Shown: positions 1 through 8,673 of the stretch, in pieces | Numbering within the stretch: the first letter of the stretch is position 1 | Layout: each line of letters opens with the position of its first letter | Assembly (NCBI GenBank): GCA_046760905.1 | Contig: JBHIFB010000014.1 | Coordinates: forward strand, 1-36,751 | Reading direction: 5' to 3' | Origin: JBHIFB01 sp046760905 | GTDB taxonomy: Bacteria; Gemmatimonadota; CAZMKB01 | DNA: 36,751 nt | Program-made: the position numbers and the translations under genes | Notes under the pieces: generated by a model | What the model saw: the letters and a program-made list of their open reading frames with translations, nothing else | Told to the model about the DNA's origin: nothing | The model's database searches: none

Positions 1-129
1 GTGGGTCAATGCGAAGCGTCGAACTTAAGGGCTCTAAGTTCCATAAACATTGAACCTAAAACTTTTGGTATTTAAACGGTTACAGAAAGTGAGTTTTAAT
101 TTTTGGGGGAAGCCCTCAAACCTGTGTGC

Positions 130-157
130 TTGACAGTAATCTGTCCCTAGATATATT
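130..157 (+). promoter_or_regulatory. sigma70-type promoter for tRNA-Leu
   Basis: A perfect -35 box TTGACA (130-135) and a -10 box TATATT (152-157) are separated by 16 bases. The predicted start near 164 is only a few bases before the tRNA, as expected for a tRNA promoter. Bases 1-129 show nothing else I can name. Confidence 0.7.
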
Positions 158-171
158 TAAATGCGGAAGCT

Positions 172-255
172 GCCGAAGTGGTGAAACTGGTAGACACGCT
201 GCGTTCAGGGCGCAGTTGGGGCAACCCAGTCGGGGTTCGAATCCCCGCTTCGGCA
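172..255 (+). tRNA. tRNA-Leu (anticodon CAG)
   Basis: The cloverleaf folds by eye. The acceptor stem pairs GCCGAAG with CTTCGGC (248-254). The anticodon stem CTGCG/CGCAG encloses the loop TTCAGGG, whose middle bases give anticodon CAG for leucine. A long variable arm with a GGG/CCC stem marks a class II tRNA, and the T arm is CGGGG-TTCGAAT-CCCCG. The discriminator base is A at 255. The 3' CCA is not encoded, so it must be added after transcription. The next gene is convergent and ends 38 bases downstream. I saw no duplicated tRNA 3' end that would suggest an integrated element. Confidence 0.95.
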
Positions 256-293
256 CAAATTTTTACTGTTAGCAAGGCCTTAAACGGGGAGAG

Positions 294-2612
294 TTATTCA
301 GATTCTGCGACGAGACTCTCCAGCAGATTCAGAACCCGTTGCCGCACCTCCTCCCTCCCCTTCCAGAGCTGGAGAAATCTCCGGTAGTTTTCTTCCGCCT
401 CCCCCAGCCTTCCCGTCTGTCTGTACAAATTCCCGAGATTGAGGTAAGGTTCAGCATAGTCACTTCGAATGGCGAGTGCATTCATGAAACTTTTCTCGGC
501 CTCATCGTACCGTTTGAGAGCTAGTAGGGATATACCCATACTGTTGTATGCCCGAAGTGATAGTGAGTCGATCTTCACGGCTTCCCTGAAATTTTCCACC
601 GCCTCTTCCAGTCTCCCCAGCCTGTCGAGAGTTATGCCAAGTTTTATATAGGAAGCTGCATCCGACTTCTCTCGTGCCAACCATCTCAGGTGCCGGACTG
701 CTTCCTGTCCATGTCCCGATTTCCTCAACACCTTCGCCAGCTCCTCTCTTATCTTAACACTGGTCGAATCGCGATCGTAAGCCTCACTTATATATCCCAG
801 CGCCATTTCAAAGTTGCCTTCCTCCTGATAGATCTGAGATAGTACCAGATAGGGCTGGATGAGCCAGGGATCCAGGTCAACTGCTTTCAAAAGATAGCTT
901 TCTGCTTTCTCCCTTTCCCCTGTTTCCAGGAAGATCTTACCTAGTTCTGCTATTGATCTTGCATCTTCTGGATTAAGCTTTACCACCGCTTCGAAATGAG
1001 CTGCGGCTTCCTCATAGAGACCCCTTCCTTTCAAAACTCTCGCTAGGTTTCGACGCGCATCGATAGAATTGGGTTGTAGATCGATGACCTTCCTCCAGTG
1101 ATACAGGGCCTCGTTCTCCCTGCCGAGCTTATAAAGTGAAGAACCCAGATAATTATGGGCCGTCAGGTTATCAGGATCCATTTCCAGGACGTTCTCAAAG
1201 AGACTTACAGCTTCAGAGTAATCACCCCTGGTCACCAATAGCATACCGTAGTCGATCTGATTGATTACCTGAACCATCAGCTTGGGGTCTACCCTCTCTC
1301 CAGCATCCCGAGTCCGACTCCATACATATCCCAGGCTCTCGAGTTTTGCTCTTGTCTCACTGTCCATCTCAGAGGGAGCAGTTTCCCCATAATCGAGTGC
1401 GAGCTCTAATTCCAATCCTCTCAACAGGGATTCCATAGCACTGACCTTAGATGGTTCCTTCTTATAGAGATTTATCCTTTCACCGGGATCATCTTCGATA
1501 TTATATAGTTCAGGATTTGTCACCCTGAAGTACTTCCAGTTGTCGTTGAGAACACCTATTATCTCGCTCCAGCCGAAATTCTCGAGAGGAGCTAAGGTCT
1601 CCATGTAGATTGGACGCCCCTCTCTTTCCTCGCCTTTTATCTGTGGCATGAGGCTTATCCCCTGAGCCGCTCGCGGAATTTTCAAATCCAGTATATCACA
1701 AACGGTGGGAAGTACATCGGCAAGTGAGACGAAATCATCGACTTCCTCTCCAGCCGGCAGCCTTTCAGGAAATCTCATGATGAGAGGCACCCTGATAGAA
1801 GCATTATAGAGAAAGTGTCCATGGGAGAGCTCCCCATGTTCCCCCAGCGATTCCCCGTGATCCGATGTGACGATGATCAAAGTCCTTCCCAGAAGATCCT
1901 GCTCGTCCAGTTTCCGAACCACTCTCCCGAGGCATGAATCCGTATACGCTATTTCACCGATGTATGGCTGTTCATATAATTCATCGAACGGAGCAGGCGG
2001 ATTGTAGGGATAGTGAGGGTCGTAGTAGTGGAGCCAGAGGAAAAACGGTGAGCTTCCTGATTCGAGCCAGTCACATGCTAAATCAGAGATCTCTCCTCCA
2101 CTCCTTTCAATGTAAGCGAAATAACCTCTCTCCTCTTTTTCCTCGCCCTTGAACGAATCATAATAGGTTTCAAATCCCTGGGAGAGCCCAAATTGAGAAT
2201 CGAGCACGAAGGACCCAATGAATGCGGCCGTGGCGTAACCCTTCTCAGATAGAATTTCAGCGAGGGTGGAAGTTTCTGCCGGCAGCACGTAGTTCCCGTT
2301 GTTCCTCACTCCGTGACCCGGTGGATAGAGTCCGGTCATCAGCGTACAATGGGCAGGCAGAGTCAGAGGAACCGAAGTGTAGGCATTCTTAAAAAGGACG
2401 CCTTCGCTGGCAAGCCTGTCGATAACAGGGGTTCGTATACCATCGAAACCGTATGCTCCAATTCTGTCGGCCCTGGTCGTGTCCAAGGTGATGAGAAGAA
2501 CATTGATGCCGGGGGGCGTCCGCCTATCCGCACATCCGGCAACGAGCAGGATTATCAAGAGAACCTGGATAATAAGACCGGGGCTTTGATATCGAACTGA
2601 AGATTCTATCAC
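294..2612 (-). CDS. Sulfatase-like (AlkP superfamily) lipoprotein with C-terminal TPRs
   Basis: Predicted surface or periplasmic hydrolase/transferase of the sulfatase fold. From the chosen start, residues 14-27 form a lipoprotein signal with lipobox LVAGC (Cys27). The sulfatase domain runs to about residue 410, with metal-binding Asp44 in ITLDTTRAD, the DPHYPYNPP loop and TSDHGESLGEHGE. The nucleophile position in PLTLPAHC is Thr84, so the CxPxR site needed for formylglycine is absent. This points to phospho-transfer or hydrolysis rather than classical sulfatase action. About nine TPR units fill residues 440-770. I chose the GTG at 2612: it overlaps the preceding stop as GTGA and has GGAGG just upstream. 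An ATG 24 bases earlier lacks this. It is the last gene of a three-gene unit. Substrate unknown. Confidence 0.88.
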   Translation of the reverse strand: MIESSVRYQSPGLIIQVLLIILLVAGCADRRTPPGINVLLITLDTTRADRIGAYGFDGIRTPVIDRLASEGVLFKNAYTSVPLTLPAHCTLMTGLYPPGHGVRNNGNYVLPAETSTLAEILSEKGYATAAFIGSFVLDSQFGLSQGFETYYDSFKGEEKEERGYFAYIERSGGEISDLACDWLESGSSPFFLWLHYYDPHYPYNPPAPFDELYEQPYIGEIAYTDSCLGRVVRKLDEQDLLGRTLIIVTSDHGESLGEHGELSHGHFLYNASIRVPLIMRFPERLPAGEEVDDFVSLADVLPTVCDILDLKIPRAAQGISLMPQIKGEEREGRPIYMETLAPLENFGWSEIIGVLNDNWKYFRVTNPELYNIEDDPGERINLYKKEPSKVSAMESLLRGLELELALDYGETAPSEMDSETRAKLESLGYVWSRTRDAGERVDPKLMVQVINQIDYGMLLVTRGDYSEAVSLFENVLEMDPDNLTAHNYLGSSLYKLGRENEALYHWRKVIDLQPNSIDARRNLARVLKGRGLYEEAAAHFEAVVKLNPEDARSIAELGKIFLETGEREKAESYLLKAVDLDPWLIQPYLVLSQIYQEEGNFEMALGYISEAYDRDSTSVKIREELAKVLRKSGHGQEAVRHLRWLAREKSDAASYIKLGITLDRLGRLEEAVENFREAVKIDSLSLRAYNSMGISLLALKRYDEAEKSFMNALAIRSDYAEPYLNLGNLYRQTGRLGEAEENYRRFLQLWKGREEVRQRVLNLLESLVAESE

Positions 2613-4228
2613 TTCTCCTCCACCTGGGATTCCCATTCAGCGATGGTTTCGAAAGAGACCTCACATCTGCCTGTAAATCTCACATCCTCTCTCACATTGT
2701 AGGTCCAACCGATATATTCACTGCCACCACCGCTCTCGGTTGTGATGAGAAGGCTGTTTTTAACCCATCCGAAAGAAGCAGCCCTGTCCCTCGAGGTTTC
2801 CTTGTCTCCTCGACTGGCATCGGCAGGAATCCAGCCATATCCTGGCAGATAGAATTCCACCCATCTGTGGAAGACTTCATCGAAGCTCACATCATCACCC
2901 CTCACCACCACGGATCCAACGTATCTTGCAGGGATACCGGCAGCCCTGAGCATTGATATCAGTACGAATGAATACTCTGAGCAGGAACCGTTTCCCCGAC
3001 TCAGGACTGCTGGTGCGACATTCCATCCTCCGCTCAACTCATAGTGCATGTGATCCATTACATATTCGTATATTCTCCTTGCAATCCAGTATGGATTTTC
3101 CTCATCACCCGCGGCTTCCTTAACTGCTTTCACTATGATAGGATCCGATATCCTGTATTTCTCACCGTCATCCAGGTATTGCCTGAGATCACGGGTGAGA
3201 TGATCCGTCTTCCCGACTGAGTCAGGATGAATGAAAAACCTTAGTTCGCTTATTTGTGCCTCGACAGTCATACGAGTATTCACAAGAGACGGAGCAGATA
3301 CATTTTCATACTTGAAATGTGCAACTGTCTGTCCCCATTTATCACGTTTCACCTCATAGGGAGCGGGTGAATAGATAACAGGATCCTTAACGGTTTGGTT
3401 CGCTCTGTTCGATGGAACCGCGATATACACATCGAGTACCGCGAGTGGATCCGGACCCTGGACTCTAGCCTGGTGGATTACTCTTACTGACGCTGTCCTT
3501 GGATTCTCCGTCTTCACAGTCTGCTGATCATAAGGGACGAGCTCGAAAATGGTATCTGCAGCCATATCGATATTAAAGAGTCTCCCATTGCTCCAGCAGA
3601 GTCCCCACGAATACTCTGCCGGCGCATCGATGATCATTAATACCCAGCCGGTATTAGGATCAATCATGTAAATTTCATCCCTCCTCCTATCGCTCGACCA
3701 GAGATATTTACCATCCCAACACAGGCCCTTCGGACTTCCCGAAGGTGCCTCGAAAGATCTGATAGTTGTGCCATCGATAGGGCTTATCTCATAAATACGA
3801 TCTGTCTTGTCATCAGAAACCCATAGATTCATACCATCCCATGCGAGGCCAACCGGGGATTTTCCAGGCGCTTCAATCACTCTGTCGACCTGGTGGATGG
3901 AGAGGTCAATCCTGAATATCTTCCCCGTTCCACGATCGGAGATCCAGAGATGCTTCCCATCGTATGTAAGACCGGATGGCCAGTATCCTGGAGAAGTGAG
4001 TGAATCTACAACCCTACCGGTTGAAAGATCCAAAGCAAACATTTTATCTACTTCCCTGTCTGCATACCACAGGTACTCACCGTCGGTGGCTAGACCTGTA
4101 GGATTCTTCGATGGTATGGAAATGGACTCGACTACATCTCCTGGAAACGATATTAACGGGGTTGAAACCGCAACTAAAAAGCCGCATATCAGAAAGTGAA
4201 TAAAAAACGAATCCAATCCTCTTCTCAT
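2609..4228 (-). CDS. Secreted beta-propeller plus transglutaminase-like protein
   Basis: An N-terminal hydrophobic signal (FFIHFLICGFLVAVSTPLIS) suggests export. Residues about 30-245 carry five repeats of roughly 44 residues (GLxWDGxxLWxSD...I..ID), an NHL/SMP-30-like propeller. The C-terminal part is a transglutaminase-like cysteine fold with a visible triad: Cys416 in NGSCSEYS, His454 in VFHRW and Asp470 in PADAS. Such domains act as proteases, amidases or cross-linkers of proteins or peptidoglycan; which applies here is unknown. Start: ATG at 4228 with GAGGTG upstream. An ATG at 4279 would run through an 11-bp stem-loop and is less likely. It follows the FlgD-tailed gene and overlaps the next gene by four bases, so the three are probably cotranscribed. 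Confidence 0.85.
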   Translation of the reverse strand: MRRGLDSFFIHFLICGFLVAVSTPLISFPGDVVESISIPSKNPTGLATDGEYLWYADREVDKMFALDLSTGRVVDSLTSPGYWPSGLTYDGKHLWISDRGTGKIFRIDLSIHQVDRVIEAPGKSPVGLAWDGMNLWVSDDKTDRIYEISPIDGTTIRSFEAPSGSPKGLCWDGKYLWSSDRRRDEIYMIDPNTGWVLMIIDAPAEYSWGLCWSNGRLFNIDMAADTIFELVPYDQQTVKTENPRTASVRVIHQARVQGPDPLAVLDVYIAVPSNRANQTVKDPVIYSPAPYEVKRDKWGQTVAHFKYENVSAPSLVNTRMTVEAQISELRFFIHPDSVGKTDHLTRDLRQYLDDGEKYRISDPIIVKAVKEAAGDEENPYWIARRIYEYVMDHMHYELSGGWNVAPAVLSRGNGSCSEYSFVLISMLRAAGIPARYVGSVVVRGDDVSFDEVFHRWVEFYLPGYGWIPADASRGDKETSRDRAASFGWVKNSLLITTESGGGSEYIGWTYNVREDVRFTGRCEVSFETIAEWESQVEEK

Positions 4229-4253
4229 CTTTTCACCTCGCCTCAATAAAGGT

Positions 4254-4291
4254 AAGGGGCGGCAATTTCGTTTGTTCATATGCCGCCCCTT
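4254..4291 (-). other. Intercistronic stem-loop
   Basis: A perfect 11-bp inverted repeat (AAGGGGCGGCA / TGCCGCCCCTT) with a 16-base loop lies between the stop of the 4318-6690 gene and the start at 4228. On the minus strand it is followed by ACCTTTATTG, which is not a real U-tract. It could be a partial terminator or a 3'-end stabiliser setting different expression of the first gene and the two behind it. Confidence 0.6.
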
Positions 4292-4317
4292 CTCTAAAAC
4301 TAACTACCCCGTAAAGA

Positions 4318-6690
4318 TCACTTCAGTATGACCATCTTCCTCACGGCAATCCTATCGCCTGCCTCCAGCCTGTAAAAATATATGCCCGAGGAAACTTCTC
4401 TTCCAGTCTCATCGCGACCATCCCAGACGACCGTGTAGCCGCCGGATTCCTTCTTCTCATCGACAAGTTTTTTAACGAGCCTGCCCCTGATGCTGTATAC
4501 TTTGAGAGTGACATCGACGAGATCTCCATCTGAACCCGGGACGGAGTAAGATATCGAAGTCTGTGGATTGAAAGGATTGGGATAATTCTGATTCAGTGAG
4601 AACGCCATCGGAAGCGAGAACTCGGGCTCCTCGGATTCACCCTCGATCCCCACGGGATGCCTCAGCCAGATGAGCATCTTCTGCATCATGGAGGTTCTCG
4701 ACTCGAACATCGGACTGTTGGAGTTGTTGACAGCCTCGAATCCGAAGCCGAGGAAGATCATTCTCCCTCCCTGTTTCTCGACCCTAACGCCGGCAATACT
4801 GAAGGCATCAGGGTCATAAAGGATTGTGGGTTCGGTACCCGGATTTCGCACGGGAATAGTGAGCTCGTCTCTCGAGTCCTGGTTATTCGCTCCCATCGCA
4901 CCCTGCGTCAGTATGTCAAGCATCTCGCCGCTCAGAGGATCTCCTTCTATACCGTGGCAGATCGGTAGAGCGTTCGTATCGGCCCAGTCTATCCCAAGGG
5001 TATCAAGGAGGAACCCGGTGCCCCGGAGGTCCTCGGCGATATTCTGGCCTGTTATCAGCATGTTGTGCCCATCAAAGAGGAAATCCGTTATGGCCTGCCT
5101 GTCCTCAGCCGTGAGAGTGTTCTCGGCCGCATTCCCGGTATACCATATAACTGGATCATGTGTCCATGGTGCCTGCATTATTCCAGCCACCGACCCATAT
5201 AGTTTGACATCCCACAAGTCATATATATTCGGCAACGAGTCGGTCTGATCAAGTGTATCCAGAGTGGCCGTGTAGTAATCCTCATAGGTCTGTCCCTCAT
5301 CATCATCGACTATCAGAATGATGTGATGTCCGACCTCCAGGCTGAAGGAGAGTGTATCGTTGAATCCCCCTGCATTGGAGGTAAGGGCCAGGTCGAAATT
5401 CGCCCTATGACCATATTCTGCAGCCGGATCAACCGTAACCAGAAATGGATCTGCACTGTTGCCATCTACACCGAGGGGCTGAATGTTCGGGAATGAAGCC
5501 TCGCCGTCGTCAATAGTCATATTCGGATCATTGGTCGAGAGGGTTCCTGTTAGATTCTGTGCCTCGAACATTATATTGTATAGATACACACTCAAGCCGA
5601 CCTGTTCGCCCGGTTCGGCACTCCCGCTCCCGTCACCCGTTACGCTGTCATCTACCTTGCGCGCCGCTATCGAGAGTGAAGGAAGGTAACCCAGGCTCCA
5701 GATACCGTCATTAGTGCCTGCAATTAACCTCACTCCATTCACCGCAGCAATACCATTGACCCATATCGCATCTCCCACGAGTCCGCTGCTCAGGTCTATC
5801 CATTCCATTGTATCGAGTGGAAATCTGTGGACCCCCTGAGGAGAACCGGCGAAGATTACCCCCTGTGATCCCACTGTCGGGTCGAATACCACCTCGTTCA
5901 CCTGTCCGAAGTTCCACCCCGTCTCCGGGAACGTTGCGCCTGAATCAGTGGACCAGTGGGCGGTGTGAATTGCTGGGTTGCTCGAAGTCTGAATACCGAC
6001 GAAGATCTTCGTACAGTCATTAGGATGCACCAGGATAGAATTTACCCAAGAAGTACTATGCAAGGGGAGACCCTCACCAGAGTAACTCCAGGTTCCACCG
6101 CCATCGGTACTGATGCCGACTCCCAGAGTGTCACCTGCCCCGAGGAAGAGGAGCTGGTTGTCTGATGGACATATGGCGAAATCTCCTCCTCCGTTTACCT
6201 CGATGACATTATCCCTCCTGAGAAGCCCGCCGAATTCAGTAGCGACATAGAAATCGGTTGGTACCAAAGGATCAGGTTCTACATCGTGTATTGTCCAATA
6301 GGAGAAGGGGAACTCACCCCAGTTGTCGCCGGCATCAATCGAGAAGTATACATGAGCATCGCTGTAAAATGCATTCCCCACATCGCCGACGAGGATATTG
6401 CTGGGATCCAGTGGTGATATGGCCACATCGCTGAAATCGTAACCATTGGGATTTGCGAAAACCACCTCGTAGGTATCGCCGCCATCCATGCTCCTGAATA
6501 TTGAATCATCGGCCACAATGAAGATTGTGTCTGGGGTGTCCGGATGCAAGGCGACCCCCCTGATCATCTTCCCTGCGAGCCCTATCTGCTCCCATTCGTC
6601 TGCAAATACATTTCCGGAAGAAGAAAATGTGAATATCATCAGGAGCCCAGCAAGGAGCACGGAGATTCCGAGTTTCTCTTTTCTTTTCAT
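4318..6690 (-). CDS. Secreted BNR-like repeat protein with FlgD-like C-terminal sorting domain
   Basis: Start is the ATG at 6690, preceded by AAGGAG and followed by a signal peptide (ISVLLAGLLMIFTFSSSG, cleavage likely after VFA). Residues about 30-340 hold BNR/sortilin-type repeats (SxDGGxTY, SIDAGDNWG, STDGGGTW). A middle region resembles the extracellular beta-sandwich and GATase-like segment often found in such proteins (IILIVDDDEG; MLITGQNIAEDL). The last 90 residues are an FlgD-like Ig domain starting NQNYPNPFNPQTSI and ending SSGIYFYRLEAG...KMVILK, typical of C-terminal sorting domains of type IX-like secretion in FCB bacteria. Probably a secreted or cell-surface protein. No catalytic site recognised. 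First gene of the unit read from the promoter at 6777-6805. Confidence 0.85.
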   Translation of the reverse strand: MKRKEKLGISVLLAGLLMIFTFSSSGNVFADEWEQIGLAGKMIRGVALHPDTPDTIFIVADDSIFRSMDGGDTYEVVFANPNGYDFSDVAISPLDPSNILVGDVGNAFYSDAHVYFSIDAGDNWGEFPFSYWTIHDVEPDPLVPTDFYVATEFGGLLRRDNVIEVNGGGDFAICPSDNQLLFLGAGDTLGVGISTDGGGTWSYSGEGLPLHSTSWVNSILVHPNDCTKIFVGIQTSSNPAIHTAHWSTDSGATFPETGWNFGQVNEVVFDPTVGSQGVIFAGSPQGVHRFPLDTMEWIDLSSGLVGDAIWVNGIAAVNGVRLIAGTNDGIWSLGYLPSLSIAARKVDDSVTGDGSGSAEPGEQVGLSVYLYNIMFEAQNLTGTLSTNDPNMTIDDGEASFPNIQPLGVDGNSADPFLVTVDPAAEYGHRANFDLALTSNAGGFNDTLSFSLEVGHHIILIVDDDEGQTYEDYYTATLDTLDQTDSLPNIYDLWDVKLYGSVAGIMQAPWTHDPVIWYTGNAAENTLTAEDRQAITDFLFDGHNMLITGQNIAEDLRGTGFLLDTLGIDWADTNALPICHGIEGDPLSGEMLDILTQGAMGANNQDSRDELTIPVRNPGTEPTILYDPDAFSIAGVRVEKQGGRMIFLGFGFEAVNNSNSPMFESRTSMMQKMLIWLRHPVGIEGESEEPEFSLPMAFSLNQNYPNPFNPQTSISYSVPGSDGDLVDVTLKVYSIRGRLVKKLVDEKKESGGYTVVWDGRDETGREVSSGIYFYRLEAGDRIAVRKMVILK

Positions 6691-6776
6691 TTTCCCTTCT
6701 CCTTTCCATGGATGAGAAATCCGAAAAATCTTTCCGGGAGACCTCGAATTCATCTCATAGTGCAGACAGTTGATTT

Positions 6777-6805
6777 AGCATAGTATAAAAGACTTTAAAT
6801 GTCAA
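6777..6805 (-). promoter_or_regulatory. Promoter of the 294-6690 operon
   Basis: On the minus strand TTGACA (6805-6800) and TATGCT (6782-6777) are spaced by exactly 17 bases. Predicted start near 6770, giving a leader of about 80 bases before the ATG at 6690. Confidence 0.75.
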
Positions 6806-6914
6806 GAAAAAATTAATTCCATATCCACTGCAGGTTATATTATGTTCCCCGGCTTTTCCTGACAGACTGGTTTTGATATCGGTACTTTAATGAAACCGTC
6901 CAGGCGCATGTGTG

Positions 6915-6963
6915 AATTGAGCATTATCCGCTGATTGGACCATGAATTCAAATTGAGCATTAT
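6915..6963. repeat. Two 13-base direct repeats, possible operator
   Basis: AATTGAGCATTAT occurs at 6915-6927 and again at 6951-6963, 36 bases start to start. They lie in the 440-base region between divergent promoters, 59-107 bases upstream of the -35 box at 7022. No gene was seen in this region. Confidence 0.5.
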
Positions 6964-7021
6964 TGAAAAAGTAACGCAAGGGTCTTAAAAATCATCATTT
7001 CCTTGAAAAGGATCCGTATTA

Positions 7022-7050
7022 TTGACAATGTAAGGGAGCAAGAATAAAAT
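7022..7050 (+). promoter_or_regulatory. Promoter for the first SBBP propeller gene
   Basis: TTGACA (7022-7027) and TAAAAT (7045-7050) with a 17-base spacer. Predicted start near 7057, about 75 bases before the preferred ATG. Confidence 0.7.
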
Positions 7051-7132
7051 AACTCAAGGATTTCCCTTAAAACTATAAAGCCACATCTTGTGCATTTATC
7101 TATTTATGTCACTAAATATGGGACAGGATACC

Positions 7133-8578
7133 ATGCCTAAGAACCGAAAATGCAGGTCATATAAAAACGGCATGTTCCTGCTTGTGGTCATTGCAGCTTC
7201 TTTGGCTTCCTGGATTAAATGCAACCAGGCGGATAAGAATCGGCAGAACGAGGTAACTTTCGACTATCTCGACGATGACAGGGATCATGCGAAAGCCATC
7301 GCTATTGATCAGGATGGAAGCATATATGTGACCGGAGCGAGTAACAGCGGTGAGACAATGTATGATTATGCAACCCTGAAATACGATCCCGATGGGACCT
7401 CAATCTGGGTGTCCAGGTACGATGGACCGGTTAACGGCCAGGATATTTCAACTTCGATTTCAGTCGATAAGGCAGGGAACGTCTATGTGACAGGACGCAG
7501 TGATGGAGGCGACACTTCATCCGATTATACTACCGTGGCGTATGACAAAAACGGTATCTTGCGTTGGGTGAGACGATACAATGGTCCGGGTAACGGTGAT
7601 GATCGTGCAACATCGATGATAACCGACGGCAAGGGTAATGTCTATGTGACCGGCCGTAGCCACGGAGAAGAAACATCCTATGACTATGCCACAGTGAAAT
7701 ACGATCAGGCCGGTATGGTGGTCTGGATAGAGAGATACAATGGCCCGGGAAACGGCGATGACATCGCTTCTGCTATTACGATAGGCGTTGATGGGAACAT
7801 CTACGTGACGGGTCGAAGCTTCGGTGAGAATAGTAATTACGACTATGCGACAATCAAGTATTCTTCCGATGGAACCAGACTCTGGGTTACGAGATACAAT
7901 GGTCCTGGAAACGGCGAAGACCATGCTACTTCCATAGCGGTCAACTGCAGAGGTAACATTTACGTGACAGGCACGAGTGTTGGTGATGGAACCGGCTTTG
8001 ATTGGGCTACCATTGCGTATGATTCCGATTCTAATGTTCTGTGGTCGGCACGATACAATTCCGAAGGCAGCGGTTGGGATGGCGCCGATGCAATTGCTGT
8101 GGACACCAATGGAAATACATTCGTGACCGGATACGGGGGTAAAGCGAGAGACTATACGACTATCAAGTATGATTCTGGAGGAAGTGAGCTGTGGGTTAAA
8201 AAGTACAATGGTAAGGGCAATGCTACAGACGTGACAACGGACATCGCACTGGACGATAATGGAAACGCGTACGTGACGGGATACTGTAATAATGGGATCA
8301 GCTATGCAGATTACGTCACCATAAAATATGACCCGGCAGGTAGATTGCTCTGGCTTGCAGAGTACAACGGTCCCGGCAATAGCGAAGATCGTCCCAGGGC
8401 CATATCGCTTGACGAGCGAGAGAACGTGTATCTGACAGGCGAAAGCCTGGACAGCATCACTGATTTCGATTTTGCCACAATCAAATATGATAAAGACGGG
8501 AACCAGCTCTGGGTTGCAAGATATGATCATGGCGTCTATCAGGCTCGCTCACGAAGAAAATCAAACCAGAACAGGTGA
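7133..8578 (+). CDS. SBBP-repeat beta-propeller protein (paralogue 1)
   Basis: Exported protein built almost wholly from SBBP beta-propeller repeats (PF06739 type). I count eight units of about 52 residues with the pattern YNGPGNGDDxAxxIAxDxxGNxYVTGxS..TxYDYATIKYDxDGxxLWVxR. An N-terminal hydrophobic stretch (MFLLVVIAASLASW) precedes Cys in IKCNQ; this is a poor lipobox, so a cleaved signal or lipid anchor are both possible. The start is uncertain: ATG 7133 has AGGA four bases upstream, while ATG 7118 and TTG 7088 are in frame. The tail after the last repeat (HGVYQARSRRKSNQNR) is basic and unlike its paralogues. Function unknown; propellers of this type are usually binding scaffolds. Confidence 0.8.
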   Translation: MPKNRKCRSYKNGMFLLVVIAASLASWIKCNQADKNRQNEVTFDYLDDDRDHAKAIAIDQDGSIYVTGASNSGETMYDYATLKYDPDGTSIWVSRYDGPVNGQDISTSISVDKAGNVYVTGRSDGGDTSSDYTTVAYDKNGILRWVRRYNGPGNGDDRATSMITDGKGNVYVTGRSHGEETSYDYATVKYDQAGMVVWIERYNGPGNGDDIASAITIGVDGNIYVTGRSFGENSNYDYATIKYSSDGTRLWVTRYNGPGNGEDHATSIAVNCRGNIYVTGTSVGDGTGFDWATIAYDSDSNVLWSARYNSEGSGWDGADAIAVDTNGNTFVTGYGGKARDYTTIKYDSGGSELWVKKYNGKGNATDVTTDIALDDNGNAYVTGYCNNGISYADYVTIKYDPAGRLLWLAEYNGPGNSEDRPRAISLDERENVYLTGESLDSITDFDFATIKYDKDGNQLWVARYDHGVYQARSRRKSNQNR

Positions 8579-8600
8579 GTTTTCCTCTCATTAAGCGCAT

Positions 8601-8630
8601 TTGACAAAGATCCGCCTATTGTGATAAAAT
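8601..8630 (+). promoter_or_regulatory. Promoter for SBBP paralogues 2 and 3
   Basis: TTGACA (8601-8606) and TAAAAT (8625-8630) with an 18-base spacer, in the 95-base gap between paralogues 1 and 2. The gap between paralogues 2 and 3 has no comparable promoter, so those two are probably cotranscribed. Confidence 0.55.
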
Positions 8631-8673
8631 TGTAGTAGAAAGATATGGCTACTCCAAAGATAGAGGTATCTGA

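Noticed and set aside
172..255. tRNA-Leu as an attachment site for an integrated element
   Set aside because: No integrase gene and no copy of the tRNA 3' end were found in the window, and the flanking genes look chromosomal.
2612..2636. ATG at 2636 as the start of the sulfatase-like lipoprotein
   Set aside because: It would overlap the upstream gene by 28 bases without a ribosome site, while the GTG at 2612 has GGAGG and a GTGA overlap.
7517..8530. Long 337-residue open frame opposite the first SBBP gene, and similar frames opposite its paralogues
   Set aside because: These mirror the repeat codons of the real genes on the other strand. They show no start signal, and the repeated pattern is explained by the SBBP units.
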